In this document: piece by piece, positions 30,826 to 40,257 of the stretch
How positions within the stretch are numbered: position 1 is the stretch's first letter
How the letters are laid out: every line of letters starts with the position of its first letter
Origin: Roseburia sp. AM59-24XD
GTDB taxonomy: Bacteria > Bacillota > Clostridia > Lachnospirales > Lachnospiraceae
Assembly: GCF_003478445.1 (NCBI RefSeq)
Contig: NZ_QUET01000005.1
Location: 62,001 to 126,000 of the forward strand
DNA length: 64,000 bases
Reading direction: 5' to 3'
Program-made: the position numbers and the translations under genes
The notes under the pieces: generated by a model
What the model was told of the DNA's origin: nothing
What the model saw: the letters and a program-made list of their open reading frames with translations, nothing else
The model's database searches: none

Positions 30826-31818
30826 ATGAGTGTTTATCAGTGTATGTTGGCAGATATCAGTGATGTGGCGGCGTTTTTGCCAAAAGCCGTGCTGATTGGG
30901 ATCCTTGTGGGGATCGTGCTGCGGCTTTGCCATGTCAGAGGACGGCAGTGGACCGGCAGTGTATTGTTTGTGATCTATGTTGTGGTACTTCTGCAGACTG
31001 TGTTTTTTTGCCGGGAGCCGGGAAGCCGGTGGGGGACGGATATGCGGTTGTTTGGTACCTGGGGAACGACGATGCAGGATCATGCATGGGTGCTTGAAAA
31101 TGTCCTGTTGTTTATTCCGCTTGGACTGCTGCTTCCTTTATTGCTTCCAAAACGATGGCATCCGATCACGGTTCCGGCGGGACTTTTTGGCAGCATCTGT
31201 ATTGAGTTTGTGCAGCTTCGCACCGGAAGGGGTTTTTGTCAGCTTGACGATATTGTGATGAATACGCTGGGGGCATTGGCGGGATATCTTCTGTGGCTGG
31301 CAGGACGGGGGCTGCTTCGGGGCATTCTTCGGTTTTGCGACAGGCAGGGCAGGCGAAGAGGGCTGTTTGGCGTATTGGCTCTTTTGTGGATGCTTGTGAT
31401 ATTTTCCTTTTCCGCACAGCCGGCAGATGAGTCGACGCAGACGAGCCTGCGGGTTGGCAGGGCTGTCTGTGCGGTGATCGTGCCGGATTATGCGCAGATG
31501 ACGCAGGAGCAGCAAACTGCCTGGGCTGAGCGTATTGAGTTTCCGGTGCGAAAGGGTGCTCATATGACGGAATATGGAGTGCTTGCCATGTTGTGGCTTG
31601 GTGTGCTTGCCGGAGAAGAGATCACAAGGAAACGGGCAGTCATTGCCATTGCCCTGACGGCTCTTTACGCATCGACCGATGAGTTTCATCAGCTGTTTGT
31701 GCCGGGACGAAGCGGTCAGGTGCGGGATGTGCTTATCGATTCCTGTGGTGCTGCGATTGGCGTATTGATCGCATGGGGGCTGATAAGAATTTACAGTAAC
31801 AGAGAGAAACAACACTAA
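30826..31818 (+). CDS. VanZ family protein with two VanZ-like domains
   Basis: 330 residues, about double the usual VanZ length. The first unit (about residues 10-165) has the VanZ pattern ENVLLFIPLG, then CIEFVQLRTGRGFCQLDDIVMNTLG. The second unit (about 180-325) has FSFSAQPADES, VRKGAHMTEYGVLA and STDEFHQLFVPGRSGQVRDV. Each contributes three to four membrane helices. VanZ-type proteins alter sensitivity to teicoplanin and lipoglycopeptides by an unresolved membrane mechanism; most chromosomal members have no proven role. It heads a run of closely spaced genes. Confidence 0.85.
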   Translation: MSVYQCMLADISDVAAFLPKAVLIGILVGIVLRLCHVRGRQWTGSVLFVIYVVVLLQTVFFCREPGSRWGTDMRLFGTWGTTMQDHAWVLENVLLFIPLGLLLPLLLPKRWHPITVPAGLFGSICIEFVQLRTGRGFCQLDDIVMNTLGALAGYLLWLAGRGLLRGILRFCDRQGRRRGLFGVLALLWMLVIFSFSAQPADESTQTSLRVGRAVCAVIVPDYAQMTQEQQTAWAERIEFPVRKGAHMTEYGVLAMLWLGVLAGEEITRKRAVIAIALTALYASTDEFHQLFVPGRSGQVRDVLIDSCGAAIGVLIAWGLIRIYSNREKQH

Positions 31819-31834
31819 GAAGGGGGCGTTTCCA

Positions 31835-32026
31835 ATGGATCTGATGGTTGGAAGTGTAGATGCCAAAAGGCTGCGCAGAGATCTGATCAGACAGCTTCGC
31901 AGCATTTCGAATCAGAAGTCACCGAATGTGCGCAACAAAATATACACCGCAGAGATGGCAGATGAGCAGAGTCTTGTTGCCATGGCGAAAAAGGAAGGGC
32001 TGGAGATCCGAAGATATATCCGGTGA
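31835..32026 (+). CDS. Small basic protein of unknown function
   Basis: 63 residues, start ATG 31835 after AAGAAGGGGG. It is rich in Arg and Lys (RLRRDLIRQLR), predicted helical, with no motif that I recognise. It is placed 16 bp after the VanZ gene and 28 bp before the MarR gene, so it is likely cotranscribed. It is real on grounds of ribosome binding site and spacing, not on homology. Confidence 0.6.
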   Translation: MDLMVGSVDAKRLRRDLIRQLRSISNQKSPNVRNKIYTAEMADEQSLVAMAKKEGLEIRRYIR

Positions 32027-32054
32027 TAACAGATACAAAAGGAGTACGGTAGAG

Positions 32055-32498
32055 ATGGAATTAAAGGAACAGAATTTAGGGGAGGAGTTATATAATCTTC
32101 TGGCGGAACTGCTAAACAGCAAGATGAACCGGACGGTTATGGACAGTATTCGTGGAGAATACGGGGTTTTGCGCTATCTTTGTTATATTGAGGATCATGT
32201 GCATGCCGGTAAGCTGACCGAGCATCTTCGTGTTGTGCCGGGAAGAATGACCGACATTTTAAACAGTCTGGAAGCAAAGGGATTGATCACGCGGATCCGC
32301 GGGGAAGAGGACAGACGTCATGTAAATGTATGCATCACGGAGGAAGGAAAGAAGCAGGCGGTCCAGATGCGGCAGATGATCAGCCGGGAATATGAAGGGA
32401 TGTTCCGGATCCTGGGACAGAAGGATACGGAGGAGCTGATCCGGCTTCTGAAGATTGTTCTGTCCTATCCGGATGCAAAGGAGACAAAACGCGAGTGA
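32055..32498 (+). CDS. MarR family transcriptional regulator
   Basis: 147 residues from ATG 32055 (the frame is open further upstream, but a ribosome binding site, GGAGTACGG, lies just before this ATG). The winged helix covers about residues 40-105: GKLTEHLRVVPGRMTDILNSLEAKGLI is the recognition region, and RGEEDRRHVNVCITEEGK the wing with the conserved D-R. It should bind DNA as a dimer and respond to a small ligand. It overlaps the next gene by 4 bp, so it probably regulates its own operon. Confidence 0.9.
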   Translation: MELKEQNLGEELYNLLAELLNSKMNRTVMDSIRGEYGVLRYLCYIEDHVHAGKLTEHLRVVPGRMTDILNSLEAKGLITRIRGEEDRRHVNVCITEEGKKQAVQMRQMISREYEGMFRILGQKDTEELIRLLKIVLSYPDAKETKRE

Positions 32499-34821
32499 TA
32501 CGGGAAAATGACAAAAGACAGCTCGTCAGACAGGGAGAACTGTTGTTATATATTGAAAAGAACGAAGAGGGTGTCACGCTTCTCCGGTGCTATGGGGACA
32601 GCCCGGTTGTCACACTGCCGGATATGGTGGATGGTGCTGCGCTGACGCAGATCGGAGATTACTGCTTTGCGGACTCGGCGAGAGCGCAACGCTGTGATGA
32701 AGCTTCCGAAGGAACTTACAGGGAGCTTTACGGAGATTATCTGCAAGAGATCTTTCTGCCGGATACGGTCAGAAAGCTTGGAAGTCTGGCGTGTTATAAC
32801 TGCAAGCATCTGCATACACTCGGATTTGGAGCGGCACTGACAGAGGTGGGCAGCGATGCCTTTATGAACTGCCGCAGTCTTCAGGCGTTTCGGATATCGG
32901 CGGGGATGCAGCAGGAGACGGGGCTGAAGCAGCTGCTTGCCCAGAGAATGACCGATGTGGAGGTAACCTTTGTTGAGGGGAACAGTATTGTAGGAAAGCT
33001 GTTTTATCCGGAGTATGAGGAGGATCACGATGAGATTGGTCCGGCACATATCTTTGCGATGAGTATTCATGGCGAGGGATTTCGGGCAAGACAATGCTTT
33101 CAGAACGGAAGACTTTCGCTGGCTGCGTATGACGAGATCTTTGAGCAGGCGTGTGCTGAGGAAAGTGAAGAGACGCTGTGTCGTCTGGCGGCAGATCGTC
33201 TGGCGTATCCGGTAGTACTTTCCGGACAGGCGGGGGAGCGATACCGCAGATTTCTTGCCGGACAGCAGAGTACACTGGCAGAGCTTCTTGTTAAGCAGCA
33301 TGATATCACAGGGATCAGGGAGTTTGTACGTGGAGAGATCCTTACCGGAGACGGAATGATGACCGCTGCCCGCCTGGCGGCGGAGACAGAATGGGTGCAG
33401 GGAGCGGCAGAACTCCTTACATTGGAAAAGGAACAGGCAGAGCAAAAGAACGGGGAGGATCAATATGCCTCGAAGAATGGTGAGAATGTCACACCCTCAC
33501 ATATTATGACACAGACCGAGTGGGAAGAGATGATGGCACGCAAGGTGCTTGCTTACACGACCGATGCACTTCTGGTGGATTTTCGTTATATGGGAAGTGC
33601 GATTCAGATCCTGCAGGCGGTTCCGGACGGACAGATCACGACGCTGGCGGTGGACGGAGCAAAGCTTCATTACTCTGCAGAGCAGTTGATACGGGTCTTT
33701 AGGAGCAATGAGAAGTATCTGAACAGACTGTATCTGCATGCACTGTTACATTGCCTGTTCCAGCATCTGTGGATCGGCGGAACAAGAGATAGAATGCGCT
33801 GGCATATTGCCTGTGATATTGCGGTGGAATATGTGATCGATCAGCTTAAGCAGCCATCGGTGCACCGGATCATCGGATGGCTCCGGGAGAAGACGTACCG
33901 GGAGCTGTCGGAATACGGAGACGGGATATCGGCTGCGATTGTTTACCGATGGCTTGAAGAGAAGGATATGGAGCAGATCGCAGGTCTCAGGCAGGAATTT
34001 TTCACGGATGATCACCGTTACTGGCCAAAGCAGGAGCAGAGGCGTGCAGTGCCGTCTCCGGTGCAGAATAAATGGCAGCAGGCGGCAAGGAAGATCTCGC
34101 TGGAACAGAAGAGACAGGGAGACGATCCGCAGAAGGGACAGCGTCTGCTCACGCAGCAGATGAAGGAGGGACGGAGCAGGCGGTCTTACCGGGACTTTCT
34201 GAAGAAGTTTGCGGTCTATCAGGAGGAGCTTACGCTGGATCCGGATGAATTTGATCTGAATTTCTATACCTATGGACTGCGTCTTTACGGCAATCTGCCT
34301 CTGGTGGAACCGGTCGAGAGCAGTGAGGTATGTAAGATCCTTGATTTTGTGGTGGTGGTTGACACCAGCTATTCTACGAGCGGAGTGCTTGTGCAGGGAT
34401 TTTTGCAGGAAACCTTTCAGATCCTGACCGGGAAGGACAGCTTTTTTCGGAGGCCAGGATCTGGGTGCTGCAGTGCGATGAGACCGTGCAGAAGGAGGAT
34501 GTGATCTGTTCAAAGGAGGAGCTTGACCGGTTGTTTACGGATTTTGAGATCTACGGTGGTGGCGGTACGGACTTTCGACCGGCGTTTGAACGGGTACAGG
34601 AACTGATTGAACAGGGGGCGTTTGAACGGCTGTGCGGTTTGTTATATTTTACGGACGGCAAAGGCATTTATCCGACTGGGAAGCCACCTTATAAAACGGC
34701 ATTTTTGTTTCTGAATGATTACGAGGAAGAAAAGGTGCCGGTGTGGGCGATGCGCCTGAAGGTGGATGAAGGGCAGTGGCAGAGACATGCAGACAGAATG
34801 GAGAATAACGATGAACATTAA
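32495..34821 (+). CDS. LRR - DUF2201-like metallopeptidase - VWA protein (one apparent frameshift)
   Basis: GTG 32495 overlaps the MarR stop. Residues about 20-150 are BspA-type leucine-rich repeats (LPDTVRKLGSLACYNCKHL). Residues about 345-480 resemble DUF2201, with HALLHCLFQH and WHIACDIAVEYVI. A VWA-like domain starts at FVVVVDTSYSTSG with a MIDAS-type D-x-S-x-S. The frame breaks at 34442-34448, where six T stand for an expected seven: adding one T gives SEARIWVLQCDETVQ and continues through GGGGTDFRPAFERV to a stop at 34821. Corrected length is about 775 residues. The stop overlaps the start of the MoxR ATPase gene. VWA-MoxR pairs act as metal- or complex-assembly chaperones; the target here is unknown. 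Confidence 0.78.
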
Positions 34822-36300
34822 AGAAGCAAAAAATGAAATTAAACATACCGTACAGGCATATTTGAATAAGGATAATCTGGGGGATTATCGTATTCCGCCG
34901 CTTCGCCAGAGACCGATCCTTCTGATCGGACCGCCCGGAATCGGTAAAACGCAGATCATGGAGCAGATTGCCAGAGAGTGTAAGATCGCTCTGGTTTCCT
35001 ATAATATTACTCATCATACCAGACAGAGTGCGGTTGGACTGCCGTTTATCCGGGAAACCTCGTATGGAGGAGAGACATATTCCGTCACCGAATACACGAT
35101 GAGTGAGATCATTGCCAGTATATACCGCCGGATGGAGGAGACCGGGCTTGACGAGGGAATCCTTTTTGTCGATGAGATCAACTGTGTGTCTGAGACACTG
35201 GCGCCGACCATGCTGCAGTTTCTGCAAGGGAAAATGTTTGGTAATCAGAAGATCCCGGAAGGCTGGATCATTGTGGCAGCCGGAAACCCGCCTGAGTACA
35301 ACAAATCGGTCAGAGAGTTTGATATGGTAACCCTGGATCGTGTCCGCAGAATTGATGTGGAGGCTGATTACGGTGTCTGGAAGGAATACGCCAGAGAGCG
35401 TAAGCTGCATGGGGCTCTGTTAAGTTATCTTGAACTTCGTCCCAACAATTTCTATCGCGTGGAGGCGGATGTTGACGGCTTGCAGTATGTGACGGCGAGA
35501 GGCTGGGAGGATTTAAGCCAGCTTATTTATGCGTACGAAGAGCTTTCGATTCCGGTGACGGAGGAGGTCATTTATGAGTTCTTACATCACAGGGATGTTG
35601 CGGAGGATGTGGAGGCGTATCTGGCACTTTACCACAAATATCAGGATGATTACGGGATTCCGGAGATCCTTGCGGGAAATGTGCGGACAGAGGTTTATGC
35701 GAGACTGTTTCAGGCTGGCTTCGATGAGCGGCTCAGTGTGGTCGGTCTGCTTGCAGACGGACTGCGTGGTATCCTTGAGAAGGTCATCCTACAAAAGAAC
35801 AAAACCGATCAATGGTATGACTATCTGAGACAGTATCAGCATACGCTGAAAGAGGGAACGGATAAAACGCCTGCAGAGGATTACCGGCAGATGCTGGAGA
35901 CGATTGCGGAGGAGAATGCGCAGCTTGAAAAGACAGGCTTGCCGACAGGAAGGAGCTTAGCAGGAGAGAGATACTCAGGCAGCAGATGGCAGAAAATGCA
36001 CCGTCTGCGGTAGAACCCAGGGAAGCCTTTGCACAGGCAAAGCAGGGCTTTGATAACTGCAGGAGCATTCTTGCCGCACAGGAGCAGGCAGGAGAGCAGG
36101 CAATGGAAGCAGCATTTGATTTTATGGAAAATGCCTTTGGAAACGGACAGGAGATGATACTGTTCGTCACGGAATTGACGCTGATGTCCGAGGCAGTGCA
36201 GTTTCTGGCACAGCATCCGTGTGAACGTTATCTTCAGTATAATCAGGAGCTTTTGATCGGAACCAGAAGACGGGAACTTTTAGACGAATTAAATCAATAG
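34811..36300 (+). CDS. MoxR-type AAA ATPase (one apparent frameshift)
   Basis: ATG 34811 overlaps the end of the VWA gene by 11 bp. Walker A is GPPGIGKTQ (about residue 38) and Walker B is ILFVDEIN (about residue 117), followed by the sensor region IIVAAGNPPEYN. These mark the MoxR branch that works with VWA partners. The frame ends early at 36013 with an unnatural tail. A one-base loss near 35935-35946 (GG to G fits) explains it: the other frame continues as DRKELSRREILRQQMAENAP and through a helical domain to 36300, giving about 496 residues. The tail could also be a separate small gene, but no ribosome binding site supports that. Confidence 0.8.
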
Positions 36301-36316
36301 ATGTCCGGTCGTCTAC

Positions 36317-36345
36317 TGGACGAAACAGGAAAGATATGTTATACT
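36317..36345 (+). promoter_or_regulatory. Probable promoter of the deacetylase gene
   Basis: TGGACG (36317-36322), 17-bp spacer, TATACT (36340-36345), 47 bp before the start codon. Confidence 0.55.
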
Positions 36346-36391
36346 TTTGCAATATATGGGTCTTGTTTCCATAAGGAGAGAGGGGGACAAA

Positions 36392-37333
36392 ATGACACGA
36401 CAGGAGGAACGCATCCGTGCAAGACGGCGTCAGAGACGCAGACAGGCGAGAATGGTGCGCCGCGTTGTTTTTGGAGTATGTCTGTTTATCATCCTGATCC
36501 TGTGTATTTACGGACACCACAATCATAAGCGGGTACTGTCGCTGCAGAGTGAGATCGACCGGCTGGAACAGCAGCTTAAGAAAAGCAAGTCGGACAGCAA
36601 TGATCTGAAGAAGCAGTTGGATGAGCTGCAGAAGGAGCTGGAGCAGAAGCAGCAGGAGCTCGATAAGAAGGAGGCAGCCCTTTATGATGATCCGAACAAG
36701 CCAAATGTCTATATGACCTTTGATGATGGACCAAGCTCCAATACCGATACGATATTAGATACACTGGCGGCGAACAACATCCGTGCCACCTTTTTCTGTA
36801 TTGCGCAGAAGGGGGAGGCGAATGAGAAGCGGTATCAGAGGATCGTAAATGAAGGTCATACGATCGGTATGCATTCCTACACTCATGAGTATGGAACCGT
36901 TTATGCCAGTCTGGAATCCTTTGAGCAGGATGTGACGCAGATCAGTGATTATATTTTTCAGATGACAGGCGTCCGACCGAAATATTACCGTTTCCCGGGA
37001 GGAAGCAGTAATACGGTCAGCAAGGTGCCGATGAAGGAATGTATCCGGTATCTGAACCAGAGTGGTCTGACGTATTTTGACTGGAACGCACAGAATGATG
37101 ATGCAACCGGTAAGTCCTACACTGCATCGCAGCTGGTGGAGCATGCCATGAAGAATGTCAAAATGGCGGGGGACAATGTGGTGCTTTTAATGCATGATGA
37201 GCAGACAAAGACTGCAACAGCCGAGGCATTGCCGACGCTGATCAAGAGGCTGAAAAATGCCGGTTATGATATATTGCCGATCACGGATAAGACACCTTTG
37301 GTACAGCATGTGTCAAAAGACTCCGTGAGCTGA
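36392..37333 (+). CDS. Membrane-anchored polysaccharide deacetylase (peptidoglycan deacetylase-like)
   Basis: 313 residues from ATG 36392, which follows GAGAGGGGG. A very basic N-terminus and one membrane helix (about residues 21-39) lead to a coiled-coil stalk (about 50-100, repeated EL/QQ/KK heptads). The NodB domain follows: TFDDGPSSN carries the catalytic Asp and metal Asp, HSYTH the two metal histidines, and RFPGGSSN motif 3. It probably removes acetyl groups from N-acetylglucosamine in peptidoglycan and raises lysozyme resistance. It is a single gene, 32 bp before the bactofilin gene. Confidence 0.92.
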   Translation: MTRQEERIRARRRQRRRQARMVRRVVFGVCLFIILILCIYGHHNHKRVLSLQSEIDRLEQQLKKSKSDSNDLKKQLDELQKELEQKQQELDKKEAALYDDPNKPNVYMTFDDGPSSNTDTILDTLAANNIRATFFCIAQKGEANEKRYQRIVNEGHTIGMHSYTHEYGTVYASLESFEQDVTQISDYIFQMTGVRPKYYRFPGGSSNTVSKVPMKECIRYLNQSGLTYFDWNAQNDDATGKSYTASQLVEHAMKNVKMAGDNVVLLMHDEQTKTATAEALPTLIKRLKNAGYDILPITDKTPLVQHVSKDSVS

Positions 37334-37365
37334 CAGCCGGGATCAATCAATAAGGAGGACATAAC

Positions 37366-38151
37366 ATGAGTGAATTTGAAGATGCAAATGTAGATAAGGA
37401 TATACTCAGCCAGATCTTCGGTGACGATATTGCCGATGACAAGGACGATGAGAAGAAGGATGACAGTCTTTTCGCTGACAGCTCTGCCGGAGATAATGAA
37501 GACGAGGAGACGGCAGAAGCTGTTTCTGAGACAGAAGAGGAAGTATCAGCAGAGGATATCTTAAAGGATGCAACCGAGGAGGAAGAACCGGAGCCGGTTG
37601 AGGAAGAGCTTTCAGTTGAGGAGGTTCTGGAGACTGCCAGAGCGCAGAAGCCGGTTGAGGAGACAAAGGCACCGGTTAAGACTGCACAGATTGATGTTGA
37701 TGACGATGATGTGACGGTGATCACTAAGGGAACCACAATCAACGGTGGCATTTCTTCCGAGGGCTCTTTAGAGGTGATGGGTACGATCACAGGAGATGTT
37801 GACTGTCTTGGCAGAGTTGCCGTATATGGCACGATCTCCGGTAATGTATCGGCATCCGATGTGCTGGTTCAGACAAAACGTCTGGAGGGTAATATCAAGA
37901 GTGACGGCAATGTCGAGGTGGCAGAGGGAACGATCATTCTGGGTGATATCGAGGCAACCTCAGCAACCGTAGCCGGAGCTGTTAAGGGTAACATTGATGT
38001 GAATGGTCCTGTTATTGTGGATTCCACAGCAGTTGTACAGGGAAGCATCAAGGCGAAATCAATTCAGGTCAACACAGGAGCTGTTGTCGATGGATACTGT
38101 TCATTAAACTATGCAGGTGTAAATCTGGAAGAGTTTTTTGAAGATAAATAA
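37366..38151 (+). CDS. Bactofilin (polymer-forming cytoskeletal protein)
   Basis: 261 residues. Residues 1-110 are strongly acidic and probably disordered (Asp/Glu-rich). Residues about 120-255 form the bactofilin right-handed beta-helix with regular small turns: GGISSEGSLEVMGTITGDVD, then GAVKGNIDVNGPVIV. Bactofilins polymerise without nucleotides and position cell-wall or division enzymes. ATG 37366 follows AAGGAGG. The gene lies between a cell-wall deacetylase and pyrH, suggesting a link with wall remodelling and placement at the head of the pyrH-polC cluster. Confidence 0.9.
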   Translation: MSEFEDANVDKDILSQIFGDDIADDKDDEKKDDSLFADSSAGDNEDEETAEAVSETEEEVSAEDILKDATEEEEPEPVEEELSVEEVLETARAQKPVEETKAPVKTAQIDVDDDDVTVITKGTTINGGISSEGSLEVMGTITGDVDCLGRVAVYGTISGNVSASDVLVQTKRLEGNIKSDGNVEVAEGTIILGDIEATSATVAGAVKGNIDVNGPVIVDSTAVVQGSIKAKSIQVNTGAVVDGYCSLNYAGVNLEEFFEDK

Positions 38152-38173
38152 GATATGGGGATGGACAAAGATT

Positions 38174-38878
38174 ATGGCAAAGTATAAGAGAGTATTATTA
38201 AAATTAAGCGGTGAGGCACTTGCCGGTCCGAATAAGACAGGCTTTGATGAGGAAACCTGCCTTGGCATTGCGAGACAGGTGAAGCAGTTGGTCGATCAGG
38301 GGATCCAGATCGGTGTTGTAACCGGAGGAGGTAACTTCTGGAGAGGCCGTACCAGCAAGAATATTGACCGTACAAAGGCAGATCAGATCGGTACACTCGC
38401 TACAGTCATGAACTGTATTTATGTATCAGAGATCTTCCGCTCTGTCGGTATTAAGACAGCGGTTCTGACACCATTTGCGTGCAGCTCCTTTACAGAGCTT
38501 TTCTCAAAGGATCTTGCCGTTCGTTATATGGAGCAGGGGGTTGTAACCTTCTTCGCGGGAGGCACAGGACATCCGTACTTCTCCACAGATACGGCTCTTG
38601 TTCTCAGAGCAGTGGAGATGGAGGCAGACATCATTCTGTCCGGCAAGTCGATCGATGGTGTGTATGACTCTGATCCGGCAGTCAATCCGGATGCGAAGAA
38701 GTTTGACGAGATCGATATCAATGAGGTCATCAATCAACGCCTTGGCGTGATCGACCTGGCAGCAGCCGTATTGTGTATGGAGAATCATATGCCGATGATG
38801 ATCTTCGGACTCAATGAAGAAAATAGTATCGTAAATACCGTCCGGGGAACCACTCATGGAACCCTTGTGACAGCATAA
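38174..38878 (+). CDS. pyrH: UMP kinase
   Basis: 234 residues from ATG 38174 (MAKYKRVLLKLSGEAL is the family start; the frame is open further upstream but has no better start). Phosphorylates UMP to UDP in pyrimidine synthesis as a hexamer. GGGNFWRG and the DPAVNPDAKKFDEI segment are diagnostic of the amino-acid-kinase fold used by bacterial PyrH. It heads the conserved pyrH-frr-uppS-cdsA-dxr-rseP-ispG-polC series. Confidence 0.97.
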   Translation: MAKYKRVLLKLSGEALAGPNKTGFDEETCLGIARQVKQLVDQGIQIGVVTGGGNFWRGRTSKNIDRTKADQIGTLATVMNCIYVSEIFRSVGIKTAVLTPFACSSFTELFSKDLAVRYMEQGVVTFFAGGTGHPYFSTDTALVLRAVEMEADIILSGKSIDGVYDSDPAVNPDAKKFDEIDINEVINQRLGVIDLAAAVLCMENHMPMMIFGLNEENSIVNTVRGTTHGTLVTA

Positions 38879-38896
38879 TTATAATGGAGGATTACA

Positions 38897-39451
38897 ATGA
38901 GCGTGGAATTAAAACAGTATGAAGAGAAGATGAACAAGACACTCGACAGCCTTTCAGGAGAGTATACAACGATCCGTGCAGGACGTGCCAATCCGCATGT
39001 GTTGGACAAGATTACCGTTGATTATTACGGAACACAGTCCAATCTGCAGGCAGTCGCTAACATTTCCGTATCGGAGGCACGCACCCTGGTTATTCAGCCA
39101 TGGGAGGCAAGCCTGATCAAGGAGATCGAGAAAGCGATCCTTACCTCTGATCTTGGTCTGACACCGAACAACGATGGTAAGGCGATCCGTCTGACATTCC
39201 CGGAGCTTACCGAGGAACGCCGTAAGGATCTGGTAAAGGATGTCCGTAAGAAGGGTGAGAATGCCAAGGTTGCAATCCGCAACATCCGCCGTGATGCTAA
39301 CGACGCGATCAAGAAGGAACAGAAAGCCAATGAGATCTCTGAAGATGAGGAGAAGACATTGCAGGATGATATCCAGAAGATGACAGATACCTATATCAAG
39401 AAGGTTGACGGCATGGTAGAGGATAAATCAAAAGAGATCATGACAGTATAA
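38897..39451 (+). CDS. frr: Ribosome recycling factor
   Basis: 184 residues, the standard length. It splits the post-termination ribosome together with EF-G. TIRAGRANPHVLDKITVDYYG and IRNIRRDANDAIKKEQK are highly conserved RRF segments. AATGGAGG precedes ATG 38897, 18 bp after pyrH, the universal partner. Confidence 0.98.
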   Translation: MSVELKQYEEKMNKTLDSLSGEYTTIRAGRANPHVLDKITVDYYGTQSNLQAVANISVSEARTLVIQPWEASLIKEIEKAILTSDLGLTPNNDGKAIRLTFPELTEERRKDLVKDVRKKGENAKVAIRNIRRDANDAIKKEQKANEISEDEEKTLQDDIQKMTDTYIKKVDGMVEDKSKEIMTV

Positions 39452-39459
39452 GATACCGG

Positions 39460-39488
39460 CAGGGATAGGCATATGTCTGTCCCTGTGT
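39460..39488 (+). terminator. Hairpin between frr and uppS
   Basis: CAGGGATAG (39460-39468) pairs with CTGTCCCTG (39477-39485), with one wobble pair, then TGTTT. A weak terminator or a processing site that separates translation genes from lipid genes. Confidence 0.45.
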
Positions 39489-39523
39489 TTCCTTATATGG
39501 ACAGATTATGAAAGGAACAAATT

Positions 39524-40237
39524 ATGGGTGAGAATACAAAAGCAGTGCCGCGGCATGTCGCAATTATTCTGGATGGCAATGGAAGATGGGCGAAGAAGCG
39601 TATGCTTCCGCGCAATGCCGGACATGCAGCCGGCAGCAAGAACGTAGAGAAGATCTGTGAGGCAGCATGGAACATGGGAATTGAGTATGTTACGATGTAT
39701 GCCTTTTCAACGGAGAACTGGTCCAGACCACAGGAAGAAGTCGATGCGTTGATGAAGCTTCTTCACAGCTACTTAAAGGACTGTATTAAGACCAGCAAAA
39801 AGAACAACATGCAGGTACGCGTGATCGGCGATATCAGCCGCCTGGAGCCGGAGCTGCAGGATAAGATCCGAGAGCTGGAGGAGATTTCCGCACAGAATAC
39901 GGGACTTCATTTTCAGGTGGCTCTTAATTACGGCGGCAGAGATGAGATCCGCAGAGCTGTCCAAAAAATGGTACAGGATGCTGAGGATGGCAATTTGAAA
40001 GCTTCTGAAGTGACAGAGGATAAGATTGCGGATTATCTTGATACAAAGGATATTCCGGATCCGGATCTGATGATCCGCACCAGTGGGGAGCAGAGACTGT
40101 CCAATTATCTTTTGTGGCAGTTAGCTTACGCGGAGTTTTACTTTACAGACACACTCTGGCCGGACTTCAATAAGAAAGAGCTGGAGAAGGCAGTGGAATT
40201 TTATCAGACAAGAGACAGACGTTTTGGCGGCGTCTGA
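39524..40237 (+). CDS. uppS: Isoprenyl transferase (undecaprenyl diphosphate synthase)
   Basis: 237 residues. It condenses isopentenyl diphosphate onto farnesyl diphosphate to make the C55 carrier for cell-wall precursors. ILDGNGRWAKKR holds the catalytic Asp, and YAFSTENWSRP and the late TSGEQRLSNYLLWQLAYAE are cis-prenyltransferase hallmarks. ATG 39524 follows GAAAGGA. The neighbouring cdsA, dxr and ispG supply phospholipid and isoprenoid precursors. Confidence 0.97.
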   Translation: MGENTKAVPRHVAIILDGNGRWAKKRMLPRNAGHAAGSKNVEKICEAAWNMGIEYVTMYAFSTENWSRPQEEVDALMKLLHSYLKDCIKTSKKNNMQVRVIGDISRLEPELQDKIRELEEISAQNTGLHFQVALNYGGRDEIRRAVQKMVQDAEDGNLKASEVTEDKIADYLDTKDIPDPDLMIRTSGEQRLSNYLLWQLAYAEFYFTDTLWPDFNKKELEKAVEFYQTRDRRFGGV

Positions 40238-40257
40238 TCAAAGAATTGGAGATTACT

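Noticed and set aside
35986..36300. A separate gene after the MoxR ATPase
   Set aside because: The frame is continuous with the MoxR protein after one added base, and no ribosome binding site precedes it.
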